Part shown: one piece after another, positions 20,100 to 34,213 of the stretch
Layout of the letters: the number at the start of each line of letters is the position of its first letter
How positions within the stretch are numbered: position 1 is the first letter of the stretch
DNA from: Symbiodinium natans
Lineage: Eukaryota > Sar > Dinophyceae > Suessiales > Symbiodiniaceae
NCBI GenBank assembly: GCA_905221605.1
Contig: CAJNDS010001112.1
Location: 327,001-391,000 of the forward strand
Direction of reading: 5' to 3'
DNA: 64,000 nucleotides
Notes under the pieces: generated by a model
What the model was told of the DNA's origin: nothing
Database searches by the model: none
What the model saw: only the letters and a program-made list of their open reading frames with translations
Program-made: the position numbers and the translations under genes

Positions 20100-20436
20100 T
20101 TATATCCTAGCTGTTGTGCTGGAAACAAAATCTGCTCGACAGTCCTCCGCTATCTGGGTTGCTTCCTCCTCCGGGGCGGCCACAGCGACTTCTTCTGCAG
20201 CCTGCAGCAAGCAGCCAACACGCAGCCTCCTGTCAAAGCGGCACGTTTGCCTCTTCAGCGTCCACCTGCCTCCACAGCTGTCATCTCCTTGTCTGAAGCT
20301 GGCGACTCGTCCTGCAAGCAACCATCATTGCTCCCACATCTGCAAGAGCCCCTCTCTCCTGGTGTTGCGAAACACCCTGGAGCATGGTAGCACAGAGGTC
20401 CTCAGCAGCAGCCTCCTCAGCAGCTGGCTCTGCAAC
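20100..20436 (-). CDS. array copy 1: acidic exons a-b-c ending in a stop
   Basis: Exon a 20359-20436 (78 bases) is entered after TGTTCAG; exon b 20266-20311 (46 bases) after TTGCAG; exon c 20100-20194 (95 bases) after GGCTGCAG. The first intron (47 bases) starts with GA, the second (71 bases) with GT, which is GC in copies 2 and 3. The summed length is 219 bases, 73 codons with a terminal TAA at 20102-20100. Exon c ends EDCRADFVSSTTARI. It may be the 3' end of a large gene whose repeated exons fill the array, or a separate partial copy. The very short introns are unusual; read without splicing, exon a runs on to a stop within exon b. Confidence 0.42.
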
Positions 20437-23400
20437 CTGAACATTGAGTGGTGGCATGTGGGTGGCATAAGGTGGCATACAAAGCCTTCCAGGCCCTTTA
20501 ATCCCCCAGCAAAGCACTATGTTGATTTTGGAATGGCAATGGACATCTATGGCACGAGAGGCACACATCATCGTCACTTTGAAGCGCCGTGAACTGTTGT
20601 ACTTCAGGGGCTCGTGCCTGTTATTGTTCTCGAGTTTGCGACTTGGGAGGTGGTTTGCCATCGGTCAGCATGGTTCTTGTTTTTTGATCTCGGAGCTCTC
20701 TCCAGAAGCGGAAACTCCAAAGCCCTGGCCCAACAACTTTAAACGCCCTCTGCCATACAAGCCGAAAGAAATTCCAACGCACTGAACCCAAAAACCTCAA
20801 GGCTTAAACACCCTAAAGCATGAAAGCCCTCAGGCCTGAACACTTCAACCCGTCAAACCCTTAAACCCTTAACAACCCTCAACCCTAAAGAGCCGCTTTT
20901 CTGATAACCTCAACCCTACTCCCTAACCTTTCAAGTCGAGAGGAATCCCTTGGCGGCCATGTGCTAACGCTGGATCTTTCGTGTCTCTTGCGTCAAATGT
21001 ACCGAGGTTGCCTGGTCTTCGTGCTCTTCGAGACCCTTCTCCTGCACGATGAGAAATCCACTCTACAAGAGAGTACACATCATCGCCACCCGCACCCTTC
21101 CACTCCCGAACAATACCGCTGTTCGCACCTGTTATCGTTGCACAAGCCTGCCCCCCATGAAGCTGGTACTTGGGGGGGGGGCCTTCTTGTCATGTTTCAA
21201 GCCACCCGCACTGCCGCACAAGTGCCTTGCAGCTTAAACCCCAATCTTGCCTCGCATCCTAGCTGCGAGTGCTCAAATCAACGACAGTCCTCCGCTATCT
21301 GGGTTGCTTCCTCCTCCGGGGCGGCCACAGCGACTTCTTCTGCAGCCTGCAGCAAGCAGCCAACACGCAGCCTCCTGTCAAAGCGGTACGTTTGCCTCTT
21401 CAGCGTCCGCCTGCCTCCACAGCTGTCATCTCCTTGTCTGAAGCTGGCGACTCGTCCTGCAAGCAACCATCATTGCTCCCACATCTGCAAGAGCCCCTCT
21501 CTCCTGGTGTTGCAAAACGCCCTGGAGCATGGTAGCACAGAGGTCCTCGGCAGCAGCGTCCTCAGCAGCTGGCTCTGCAACCTGAACATTGAGTGGTGGC
21601 ATGTGGGTGGCATAAGGTGGCATACAAAGCCTTCCAGGCCCTTTAATCCCCCAGCAAAGCACCATGTTGATTTTGGAATGGCAATGGACATCTATGGCAC
21701 GAGAGGCACACATCATCGTCACTTTGAAGCGCCGTGAACTGTTGTACTTCAGGGGCTCGTGCCTGTTATTGTTCTCGAGTTTGCGACTTGGGAGGTGGTT
21801 TGCCATCGGTCAGCATGGTTCTTGTTTTTTGATCTCGGAGCTCTCTCCAGAAGCGGAAACTCCAAAGCCCTGGCCCAACAACTTTAAACGCCCTCTGCCA
21901 TACAAGCCGAAAGAAATTCCAACGCACTGAACCCAAAAACCTCAAGGCTTAAACACCCTAAAGCATGAAAGCCCTCAGGCCTGAACACTTCAACCCGTCA
22001 AACCCTTAAACCCTTAACAACCCTCAACCCTAAAGAGCCGCTTTTCTGATAACCTCAACCCTACTCCCTAACCTTTCAAGTCGAGAGGAATCCCTTGGCG
22101 GCCATGTGCTAACGCTGGATCTTTCGTGTCTCTTGCGTCAAATGTACCGAGGTTGCCTGGTCTTCGTGCTCTTCGAGACCCTTCTCCTGCACGATGAGAA
22201 ATCCACTCTACAAGAGAGTACACATCATCGCCACCCGCACCCTTCCACTCCCGAACAATACCGCTGTTCGCACCTGTTATCGTTGCACAAGCCTGCCCCC
22301 CATGAAGCTGGTACTTGGGGGGGGGCCTTCTTGTCATGTTTCAAGCCACCCGCACAAGTGCCTTGCAGCTTAAACCCCAATCTTGCCTCGCATCCTAGCT
22401 GCGAGTGCTCAAATCAACGACAGTCCTCCGCTATCTGGGTTGCTTCCTCCTCCGGGGAGGCCACAGCGACTTCTTCTGCAGCCTGCAGCAAGCAGCCAAC
22501 ACGCAGCCGCCTGTCAAAGCGGTACGTTTGCCTCTTCAGCGTCCGCCTGCCTCCACAGCTGTCATCTCCTTGTCTGAAGCTGGCGACTCGTCCTGCAAGC
22601 AACCATCATTGCTCCCACATCTGCAAGAGCCCCTCTCTCCTGGCGTTGCAAAACGCCCTGGAGCATGGTAGCACAGAGGTCCTCAGCAGCAGCCTCCTGA
22701 GCAGCTGGCTCTGCAACCTGACATTGAGTGGTGGCATGTGAGTGGCAGAAGGTGGCAGACAACGCCCTCCAGGCCCTTTCATCCCCCAGCAAGGCACCAT
22801 TTTGATTTTGGAATGGCAATGGAAATCTATGGCACGTGAGGCACACATCATCCCACTTTAAAGCGCCGTGAACTGTTGTCCCTGAGGCCTGAAACGTCAG
22901 CCCGTGACACCCTTAAACCCCTAACAACCCTCAACCGCAAAGAGCCGTAATTCTGAAAACCTCAACCCTACTCCCCAGTTCGTACCCTTAGCAATGAAAA
23001 ACCCTAACCTTTCAAGTGTCGAGAGGATTCCCTTTACGGCCATGTGCTAACGGTCTGCTAACGCTGGATCTTTCGCGTCTCTTGCGTCAAATGTGCCGAG
23101 GTTGCCTGGTCTTCGTGCTCTTCGAGACCCTTCTCCTGCACGATGAGAAATCCACTCTACAAGAGAGTACACATCATCGCCACCCGCACCCTTCCACTCC
23201 CGAACAATACCGCTGTTCGCACCTGTTATCGTTGCACAAGCCTGCCCCCCATGAAGCTGGTACTTGGGGGGGGGGCCTTCTTGTCATGTTTCAAGCCACC
23301 CGCACAAGTGCCTTGCAGCTTAAACCCCAATCTTGCCTCGCATCCTAGCTGCGAGTGCTCAAATCAACGACAGTCCTCCGCTATCTGGGTTGCTTCCTCC

Positions 23401-24264
23401 TCCGGGGCGGCCACAGCGACTTCTTCTGCAGCCTGCAGCAAGCGGCCAACACGCAGCCTCCTGTCAAAGCGGCATGTTTGCCTCTTCGGCGTCCGCCTGC
23501 CTCCACAGCTGTCATCTCCTTGTCTGAAGCTGGCGACTCGTCCTGCAAGCAACCATCATTGCTCCCACATCTGCAAGAGCCCCTCTCTCCTGGCGTTGCA
23601 AAACGCCCTGGAGCATGGTAGCACAGAGGTCCTCAGCAGCAGCCTCCTGAGCAGCTGGCTCTGCAACCTGACATTGAGTGGTGGCATGTGAGTGGCAGAA
23701 GGTGGCAGACAACGCCCTCCAGGCCCTTTCATCCCTCAGCAAGGCACCATTTTGATTTTGGAATGGCAATGGAAATCTATGGCACGTGAGGCACACATCA
23801 TCCCACTTTAAAGCGCCGTGAACTGTTGTCCCTGAGGCCTGAAACGTCAACCCGTGACACCCTTAAACCCCTAACAACCCTCAACCGCAAAGAGCCGTAA
23901 TTCTGAAAACCTCAACCCTACTCCCCAGTTCGTACCCTGAGCCCTGAAAAACCCTAACCTTTACGGCCATGTGCTAACGCTGGATCTTTCGTGTCTCTTG
24001 CGTCAAATGTGCCGAGGTTGCCTGGTCTTCGTGCTCTTCGAGACCCTTCTCCTGCACGATCAGAAATCCACTCTACAAGAGAGTACACATCATCGCCACC
24101 CGCACCCTTCCACTCCCGAACAATACCGCTGTTCGCACCTGTTATCGTTGAAAAAGCCTCTTGGGGGGCCTTCTTGTCATGTTTCAAGCCACCCGCACAA
24201 GTGCCTTGCAGCTTAAACCCCAATCTTGCCTCGCATCCTAGCTGCGAGTGCTCAAATCAACGAC

Positions 24265-27200
24265 AGTCCTCCGCTATCTGGGTTGCTTCCTCCTCCGGGG
24301 CAGCCACAGCGACTTCTTCTGCAGCCTGCAGCAAGCAGCGAACACGCAGCCGCCTGTCAAAGCGGCATGTTTGCCTCTTCAGCGTCCGCCTGCCTCCACA
24401 GCGGTCATCTCCTTGTCTGAAGCCGGCGATACGTCCTGCAAGCAACAATCATTGCTCCGACATCTGCAGGAGCCCCTTTCCTGGCGTTGCACAACGCTCT
24501 TGAGAATGGTAGCACCGAGGTCCTCAGCAGTGTCCTCCTGAGCTGGCTCTGCAACCTGAACATTGAGTGGTGGCATGTGGGTGGCAGAAGGTGACATACG
24601 AAACCCTCCACCCCCTTTCATCCCCCAGCCAAGCACCATTTTGTTTTGAATGGCAGTGGACATGTAGGGGACGTGAGGCACCTATCATCGTCACTTTCAA
24701 GCGCAATGAGTTGTTGTAATTCAGGGGCTTCTCTTATTGTTCTCGATCTTGCGACTTGGGGGGGCGGTCTGCCATCGGTCAGGTGCGCTGCTTGATTTTT
24801 GAACTCGGGGCTCTATTCAAACACACCAAACCCTACGCAGCCCTTACGTACAAAACCCTGAAGGCTGAAACTCTAAAAGCCCTAGCCCAACAACTTTGAA
24901 CTCCCTGCGCCACAAAAGCCGAAAACACTCCAAAAAACCCTGAACCCTAAAAACCTTCCGCCCTAAAAGCCCTGAAAGCCCTCAGCCTGAAAACCTCAAA
25001 TGTGTGGAGCTTGCCTGGTCTTCGTGCTCTTCGAGACCCTTCTCCTGGACGATGAGAAATCCACTCTACGAGAAGCCAGCGTCGCCAAAACTGTTGCCCC
25101 TGTGGACCGGATTGCCTAGCAGACTACACATCATCGCCACTCACACCCCTCCACTCCCGAAGAAGAGCGCGGTTCGTACAAAGCTGGTACTTGGTGGGGC
25201 CTTCTTGTCATGTTTCAAGCCACCCCCACAAGTGTCTTGCAGCTTAAAACCCCAATCTTGCCTCACATCCTAGCTGCGAGTGCTCAAATCAACGACAGTC
25301 CTCCGCTATCTGGGCTGGTTCCTCCTGGGGGGCGGCCACAGCGACTTCTTCTGCAGCCTGCAGCAAGCAGCGAACACGCAGCCGCCTGTCAAAGCGGCAT
25401 GTTTGCCTCTTCAGCGTCCGCCTGCCTCCACAGCGGTCATCTCCTTGTCTGAAGCCGGCGATACGTCCTGCAAGCAACAATCATTGCTCCGACATCTGCA
25501 GGAGCCCCTTTCCTGGCGTTGCACAACGCTCTTGAGAATGGTAGCACCGAGGTCCTCAGCAGTGTCCTCCTGAGCTGGCTCTGCAACCTGAACATTGAGT
25601 GGTGGCATGTGGGTGGCAGAAGGTGACATACGAAACCCTCCACCCCCTTTCATCCCCCAGCCAAGCACCATTTTGTTTTGAATGGCAGTGGACATGTAGG
25701 GGACGTGAGGCACCTATCATCGTCACTTTCAAGCGCAATGAGTTGTTGTAATTCAGGGGCTTCTCTTATTGTTCTCGATCTTGCGACTTGGGGGGGCGGT
25801 CTGCCATCGGTCAGGTGCGCTGCTTGATTTTTGAACTCGGGGCTCTATTCAAACACACCAAACCCTACGCAGCCCTTACGTACAAAACCCTGAAGGCTGA
25901 AACTCTAAAAGCCCTAGCCCAACAACTTTGAACTCCCTGCGCCACAAAAGCCGAAAACACTCCAAAAAACCCTGAACCCTAAAAACCTTCCGCCCTAAAA
26001 GCCCTGAAAGCCCTCAGCCTGAAAACCTCAAATGTGTGGAGCTTGCCTGGTCTTCGTGCTCTTCGAGACCCTTCTCCTGGACGATGAGAAATCCACTCTA
26101 CGAGAAGCCAGCGTCGCCAAAACTGTTGCCCCTGTGGACCGGATTGCCTAGCAGACTACACATCATCGCCACTCACACCCCTCCACTCCCGAAGAAGAGC
26201 GCGGTTCGTACAAAGCTGGTACTTGGGGGGGCCTTCTTGTCATGTTTCAAGCCACCCCCACAAGTGTCTTGCAGCTTAAAACCCCAATCTTGCCTCACAT
26301 CCTAGCTGCGAGTGCTCAAATCAACGACAGTCCTCCGCTATCTGGGCTGGTTCCTCCTCGGGGGCGGCCACAGCGACTTCTTCTGCAGCCTGCAGCAAGC
26401 AGCGAACACGCAGCCGCCTGTCAAAGCGGCATGTTTGCCTCTTCAGCGTCCGCCTGCCTCCACAGCGGTCATCTCCTTGTCTGAAGCTGACGATACGTCC
26501 TGCAAGCAACAGTCATTGCTCCGACATCTGCAGGAGCCCGTCTTTCCTGGCGTTGCACAACGCTCTTGAGAATGGTAGCACCGAGGTCCTCAGCAGTGTC
26601 CTCCTGAGCTGGCTCTGCAACCTGAACATTGAGTGGCATGTGGGTGGCAGAAGGTGACATACGAAACCCTCCACCCCCTTTCATCCCCCAGCCAAGCACC
26701 ATTTTGTTTTGAATGGCAGTGGACATTTAGGGGACGTGAGGCACCTATCATCGTCACTTTCAAGCGCACTGAGTTGTTGTAATTCAGGGGCTTCTCTTAT
26801 TGTTCTCGATCTTGCGACTTGGGGGGGCGGTCTGCCATCGGTCAGGTGCGCTGCTTGATTTTTGAACTCGGGGCTCTATTCAAACACACCAAACCCTACG
26901 CGGCCCTTACGTACAAAACCCTGAAGGCTGAAACTCTAAAAGCCCTAGCCCAACAACTTTGAACTCCCTGCGCCACAAAAGCCGAAAACACTCCAAAAAA
27001 CCCTGAACCCTAAAAACCTTCCGCCCTAAAAGCCCTGAAAGCCCTCAGCCTGAAAACCTCAAATGTGTGGAGCTTGCCTGGTCTTCGTGCTCTTCGGGAC
27101 CCTTCTCCTGGACGATGAGAAATCCGCTCTACAAGAAGCCAACGTCGCCAAAACTGTTGCCCCTGTGGATCGGATTGCCAAGCAGACTACACATCATCGC

Positions 27201-27358
27201 CACTCACGCCCCTCCACTCCCGAAGACGAGCGCGGTTCGCACAAAGCTGGTACTTGGGGGGGCCTTCTTGTCATGTTTCAAGCCACCCCCACAAGTGTCT
27301 TGCAGCTGACACCCCAATCTTGCCACACATCCTAGCTGCGAGTGCTCAAAACAACGAC
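24265..27358 (-). repeat. array copies 5-7, near-identical 1032-base units
   Basis: Three consecutive units of 1032, 1032 and 1030 bases are nearly identical over their whole length, including spacers, and so are the most recent duplications. Their exon b intron begins with GC where copy 1 has GT. Confidence 0.8.
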
Positions 27359-30076
27359 AGTCCTCCGCTATCTGAGCTGTTTCCTCCTCTACAACGGGCT
27401 CAGCGTCTTCTTCTGCAGCCTGCAGCAAGCAGCGAACACGCAGCCTCCTGTCAAAGCGGCATGTTGCCTCTTCAGCACCCACCTGCCTCCACGGCTGTCA
27501 TCTCCTTGTCTGAAGCTGGCGACTCGTCCTGCAAGCGACCATCGGTGCTCCGACATCTGCAGGAGCCCGCCTTTCCTGGTATTGTAAAACGCCCTTGAGA
27601 ATGGTAGCACCGAGGTCCTCAGCAGTGTCCTCCTGAGCTGGCTCTGCAACCTGAACATTGAGTGGTGGCATGTGGGGGTGGCATGTGGGTGGCATAAATG
27701 TGGCATACAATCCCTCCAGGCCCCATCATCCTCCAGCAAGGCAGTGGACATTTTAAGGGACGTGAGGCACCTATCATCGCCACTTTCAAGAGCAGTGAGT
27801 TTTTGTACTTCAGGGGCTTGTGCCTATTGTTGTTCTCGATCTTGCGACTTGCAGGGGGTCGGTCAGTGTGCCGCTTGATTGTCGGACTCGGAGCTCTATC
27901 CAAAAACACCAAACCCCACGCAGGCCCTATGCACAAAACTCTGAAGGCTGAAGCTCTACAGCCCTAGCCCAACAAACCTAAACGCCATACAAGCCGAAAT
28001 AAATCCTGAACCCTAAACCTATGCGGCCTAAGAATCCTACAGCATGAAAGCCCTCAAGCGTGAAAACCTCAACCCTTGAAACCCTAAAACCCCTAACAAC
28101 CCTAAACCCGAAAAAACCGTAAACCTCAAAAGCCTCAACCCGACTCCTCAAGACGCACCCTTAGCCCTGAAAACCCTAACCTTTAAAGTGGAGAGAGTTC
28201 CCCTTGCAGCCACATGCTACCGCTGGATCTCGCGTGTCTCTTGCGTCAAATGTGCGGAGCTTGCCTGGTTGTCGTGCTCTTCGAGACCCTTCTCCTGGAC
28301 GATGAGAAATCCGCTCTACAAGAAGCCAACGTCGCCAAAACTGTTGCCCCTGTGGATCGGATTGCCGAGCAGAATACACATCATCGCCACTCACGCCCTC
28401 CACTCCCGCAGACGAGCGCGGTTCGCACAAAGCTGGTACTTGGGGGGGGGCCTTCTTGTCATGTTTCAAGCCACCCCCACAAGTGTCTTGCACCTTAAAA
28501 CCCCAATCTTGCCTCGCATCCTAGCTGCGAGTGCTCAAATCAACAGTGCTCAAATCAACGACCGTCCTCCGCTATCTGGGCTGTATCCTCCTCTGGGGCG
28601 GGCTCAGCGTCTTCTTCTGCAGCCTGCAGCAAGCAGCGAACACACAGCCGCCTGTCAAAGCGGCATGTTTGCCTCTTCAGCGTCCACCTGCCTCCACAGC
28701 GGTCATCTCTTTGTCTGAAGCTGGCGACTCGTCCTGCAAGCAACCATCATTGCCCCGACATCTGCAGAAACCCGTCTCCCCTGCTGTTGCACACTGCCCT
28801 GGAGAATCATAGCACCGAGGTCCTCAGCAGCGTCCTCCAGTCTCGGCTTTGCAGCCTGAACATTAAGTGGTGGCATGTGGGTGGCAGAAGGTGACATACG
28901 AAACCCTCCACCCCCTTTCATCCCCCACCCAAGCACCATTTTGTTTTGAATGGCAGTGGACATTTTAAGGGACGCGAGGCACCTACCATCGCCACTTTCA
29001 AGTGCATGGAAGTGTTGTACTTCACGGCTTGTGCCTATTGTTGTTCTCGGAGCTCTATCCAAACCACCCAACCCTACGCACAATGAAACTCTACAGCCCT
29101 AGTCCAACAACTCTATACACCCTATGTCGTAAACGACGAAAAAATCCCAAAACACTAAGACCCACAAACCCCAAAGCATGCAAGCCCTCAGGCCTGAAAG
29201 CCTCAATCGTGAAACCCTTACACCGTACACCCCTAACAACCCTACTCCGCTAGCCGTACCCTTGGCCCTGCAAACCCTAACCTTGAAACTCGTTGCCCCT
29301 GCAGCCACATGCTACCGCTGGATCTCGCGTGTCTCTTGCGTCAAAAGGTGCTGAGCTTGCCTGGTCTTCGTGCTCTTCGAGACCCTTCTCCTGGACGATG
29401 AGAAATCCGCTCTACAAGAAGCCAACGTCGCCAAAACTGTTGCCCCTGTGGATCGGATTGCCGAGCAGACTACACATCATCGCGACTCACGCCCCTCCAC
29501 TCCCGAAGAAGAGCAAATGTCTTGCAGCTGACACCCCAATCTTGCCACACATCCTAGCTGCGAGTGCTCAAAACAACGACAGTCCTCCGCTATCTGGGCC
29601 TCTGGGGCGGGTTCAGCTTCTTCTTCTGCAGCCTGCAGCGAACACGGCGAACAAGCAGCCTCCTCTCAAAGCGGCATGTTTGCCTCTTCAGCACCCGCCT
29701 GCCTCCACGGCTGTCATCTCCTTGTCTGAAGCTGGCGACTCGTCCTGCAAGCGACCATCATTGCTCCGACATCTGCAGGAACCAGCCTCTCCTGGTATTG
29801 CAAAACGCTCTGAAGAGTGGTACTGGTCGCACAGAGGTCCTCAGCAGCGTCCTCCGGTGCCGGCTCTGCAGCCTGAACATGGAGTGGTGGCATGTAGGTG
29901 GCATGAATGTGGCATACAAAACCCTCCAAGCCCCATCATCCCCCAGCACAGCACCATGTTGTCTTGAATGGCGGTGGACATCTTAAGGGATGTGGGGCAC
30001 CTGTCATCACGACTTTCAAGAGCAATGAGTACTTCAGGGGCTTCTGCCTGTCATAGCTATCGATCCTGCGACTTGA

Positions 30077-30090
30077 GGGGGGGGGGGGGG
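30077..30090. repeat. G run, array copy 10
   Basis: Fourteen G at the unit position just after TGCGACTTGA. The same site has 3 G in copies 1 and 2 and 7 G in copies 5-7. Confidence 0.85.
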
Positions 30091-31220
30091 AGTGGGTGAT
30101 TTGTCATCGGTCAGCACAAAACCCTGAAGGCTGAAACTCTAACGCCCTAGCCCAAACAGCTCTAAACACCCCATGCCGAAAAAGCCGAAAAACAACCCTA
30201 AAGCTCCGAACCCCAAGAAACCTTATTCAGGCCTTAAAATCTTAAAACCCTAAAGCATGAAAGCTCGAAGGCCTGAAAACCTCAACCCGTGAAACCCTAA
30301 CAACTTGGCTGACTTCTGAACCCCTGCTAAAAGTTTTACTTTTAAGCTCCTTATTGTAGTTTCTACAACAACCAAAAAGTTGAAGTCCTAAGAGCCCTCA
30401 CCCTTGGCCCTGAACACCCTAAGCTTTAAGGTCGAGAGAATTCCCTTGCGGCCACATGCTGCTGGACCCCGCGTGTCTCTTGCATCAGAAGGTGCGGAGC
30501 TTGCCTGGTCTTCGTGCTCTTCGAGACCCTTCTCCTGGACGATGAGAAATCCACTCTACAAGAAACGAGCCGAGCCGGGTAAACATCATCACCCCTCCAC
30601 TCCAGAACAAGAGCGTGGTTCGCACCTGCTATCCTAGCCCCCCCCTTATGAAGCCGGTACTTGCCGGGAGGGGGGGTGCCTTCTTGTCACGTTTCAAGCC
30701 ACCCCCACAAGTGGAACCCTGGCCAGTCTCTGCCATCTTACACCCCCACTGAGCCTCACATCCTAGGCTGCGAGTGCTCAAAACAGCGGCAGTCCTCCGC
30801 TGTCTGGGCTGTTTCCTCCTCTGGAGCGGCCACAGCTTCTTCTTCTTCTGCAGCCTGCAGCGAACACGGCGAACAAGTGGCCTCCTGTCAAAGTGTCAAA
30901 GTGGCATGTTGCCTCTTCAGCACCCGCCTGCCTCCACAGCTGTCATCTCCTTGTCTGAAGCTGCCGACTCGTCCTGCCAGCAACCATCATTGCCCCGACA
31001 TCCGCAAGAGCCAGTCTCCCCTGGTATTGCAAAACGCCCTGATCAATGGTACTAGTAGCACAGAGGTCCTCAGCAGCGTACTCCGGTGCCGGCTCTGCAG
31101 CCTGAACATTGAGTTGAATGGCAGTGGACATTTTAAGGGACGTGAGGCACCTGTCATCGAAATTTTCCAGCGCAGTGAGTTGTTGTAATTCAGGGGCTTG
31201 TGCCTGTGGGATCTTGCGAC

Positions 31221-31222
<2 letters not shown>

Positions 31223-31260
<38 letters not shown>
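31223..31260. repeat. 38-base G run, array copy 11
   Basis: A homopolymer of 38 G at the same unit position (after TGCGACTT). The minus-strand poly-Pro frames here are artefacts of this run. Its exact length should be treated as approximate because assemblies collapse or stretch such runs. Confidence 0.85.
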
Positions 31261-32601
31261 CGGTTTGCCATCGGTCAGTGTCTTCTTGATTGTCGAACTC
31301 GGACACCGATACGCACAAAACCCTGAAGGCTGAATCTCTAAAGCCCTAGCCAAACAACCCTAAACGCCCTATGCCACAAAAGCGGAAGCAAAATCCTAAA
31401 ACAATCCTAAAACACTGAACCCTGAAAACCATGAGGCCTAAAGACCCTAAAGCATGAAAGTCCTCAGGCCTGAAAACATCAACCTGTGACTCCCTCAAAC
31501 CCCCTACTAGTAACAACCCTACTCTGCAAGCCGTATGAACACCGTAGCCTTTAAGGTCGAGAGAATTCCTTCGGGGACACATGCTACGTCAGATGCTACG
31601 CCATAAAAGCCGCAAAACAATGCTAAACCACTGAACCCTGAGAACCTTCAGGCCTGAAAAACCCTGAAGCATGAACCCGTGAAACCCTTAAACCCCTAGC
31701 AACCCTAAACCCCACAAAGCCGCAAACCCTGAAGCCTCAACACGACTGCTCAAGATGCACCCTTAGCCCTGCAAACCCTAGCGTTTAAAGTCGAAAGAAT
31801 TCCTTTTGGGGCCACATGCTACGGGATCTCGCGTGTCTCTTGCGTCAAAAGGTGCGGAGCTTGCCTGGTCTTCGTGCTCTTCGAGACCCTTCTCCTAGAC
31901 GATGAGAAATCTGCTCTACAAGAGGACAACGTCGCCAAAACTGTTGCCCGTGCGGATCGGGTTGCCAAGCAGAGAACACAGCAGCACCCCTCCACTCCCG
32001 AACAAGAGCGTGGTTCGCACCTGCTATCCTAGCCCCCCCCCTCCCCCTTATGAAGCTGATACGTCACGTTTCAAGCCACCCCCACAACTGGAACCCTGGC
32101 CAGTCTCTGCCATCTTACACCCCCATCTTGCCTCACATCCTAGCTGCGAGTGCTCAAAACAGCGGCAGTCCTCCGCTGTCTGGGCTGTTTCCTCCTCTGG
32201 AGCGGCCACAGCTTCTTCTTCTTCTTCTGCAGCCTGCAGCAAACACGGCGGACAAGTGGCCTCCTGTCAAAGTGTCAAAGTGGCATGTTGCCTCTTCAGC
32301 ACCCGCCTGCCTCCACAGCTGTCATCTCCTTGTCTGAAGCTGCCGACTCGTCCTGCCAGCAACCATCATTGCCCCGACATCCGCAAGAGCCAGTCTCTCC
32401 TGGTATTGCAAAACGCCCTGATCAATGGTACTAGTAGCACAGAGGTCCTCAGCAGCGTACTCCGGTGCCGGCTCTGCAGCCTGAACATTGAGTTGAATGG
32501 TAGTGGACATTTTAAGGGACGTGAGGCACCTGTCATCGAAATTTTCCAGCGCAGTGAGTTGTTGTAATTCAGGGGCTTGTGCCTGTGGGATCTTGCGACT
32601 T

Positions 32602-32627
32602 GGGGGGGGGGGGGGGGGGGGGGGGGG
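32602..32627. repeat. 26-base G run, array copy 12
   Basis: Twenty-six G at the homologous position of the next unit. Confidence 0.85.
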
Positions 32628-34213
32628 CGGTTTGCCATCGGTCAGTGTGCTTCTTGATTGTCGAACTCGGACACCGATACGCACAAAACCCTGAAGGCTG
32701 AATCTCTAAAGCCCTAGCCAAACAACCCTAAACGCCTATGCCACAAAAGCGGAAGCACAATCCTAAAACAATCCTAAAACACTGAACCCTGAAAACCATG
32801 AGGCCTGAAGACCCTAAAGCATGAAAGTCCTCAGGCCTGAAACCTCAACCTGTGACTAGAATTCCTTCGGGGACGCATGCTACGTCAGATGCTACGCCAT
32901 AAAAGCCGCAAAACAATGCTAAACCACTGAACCCTGAGAACCTTCAGGCCTGAAAAACCCTGAAGCATGAACCCGTGAAACCCTTAAACCCCTAGCAACC
33001 CTAAACCCACAAAGCCGTAAACCCTGAAGCCTCAACACGACTGCTCAAGACGCACCCTTAGCCCTGCAAACCCTAGCGTTTAAAGTCGAAAGAATTCCTT
33101 TTAGGGCCACATGCTACGGGATCTCGCGTGTCTCTTGCGTCAAAAGGTGCGGAGCTTGCCTGGTCTTCGTGCTCTTCGAGACCCTTCTCCTAGACGATGA
33201 GAAATCTGCTCTACAAGAGGACAACGTCGCCAAAACTGTTGCCCGTGCGGATCGGGTTGCCAAGCAGAGAACACAGCAGCACCCCTCCACTCCCGAACAA
33301 GAGCGTGGTTCGCACCTGCTATCCTAGCCCCCCCCCTCCCCCTTATGAAGCTGATACGTCACGTTTCAAGCCACCCCCACAACTGGAACCCTGGCCAGTC
33401 TCTGCCATCTTACACCCCCATCTTGCCTCACATCCTAGGCTGCGAGTGCTCAAAACAGCGGCAGTCCTCCGCTGTCTGGGCTGTTTCCTCCTCTGGAGCG
33501 GCCACAGCTTCTTCTTCTTCTGCAGCCTGCAGCAAACACGGCGGACAAGTGGCCTCCTGTCAAAGTGTCAAAGTGGCATGTTGCCTCTTCAGCACCCGCC
33601 TGCCTCCACAGCTGTCATCTCCTTGTCTGAAGCTGCCGACTCGTCCTGCCAGCAACCATCATTGCCCCGACATCCGCAAGAGCCAGTCTCTCCTGGTATT
33701 GCAAAACGCCCTGATCAATGGTACTGGTCGCACAGAGGTCCTCAGCAGCGTACTCCGGTGCCGGCTCTGCAGCCTGAACAGTGAGTGGCAGCATGTTCAT
33801 CCCCCAGCAAAGCACCATTTTGTTCTGAATGGCAGTGGACATTATGGACATTTTAAGGGACGTGAGGCACCTGTCATCGAAACTTTCAAGCGCAGTGAGT
33901 TGTTGTAATTCAGGGGCTTGTGCCTACGGTTGTTCTCGATCTTGCGACTTGTGGCGGCACCCGCCTCCACAGCTGTCATCTCCTTGTCCGTAGCTGGCGA
34001 CACGTCCTGCAAACAATAATCGCTCCGACATCTGCAAGAGCCCGTCCCTCCAGGTATTGAGCCTTTCCCGTCCCGCGCGTCTCCCACCCATCAACTTCCT
34101 CTTCAATCCCCTGTCCCCTACCCTGCACCCATGAAGCTGGAACTTCGGCCATCTTCTCATGTTTCAAGCCACGCCCGGCTGTATCCTGAAATCCCCCGAA
34201 ACCCCAATACTGC

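Noticed and set aside
20961-21737. Plus-strand 258-codon frame and its relatives in each array unit
   Set aside because: It lies antisense to exons a-c. The minus-strand exons have matching splice borders and acidic composition in every copy; the plus-strand readings do not.
31000-31353. Minus-strand Pro-rich proteins with a run of Pro
   Set aside because: The Pro run is the 38-base G run read on the other strand; flanking residues are array-unit sequence.
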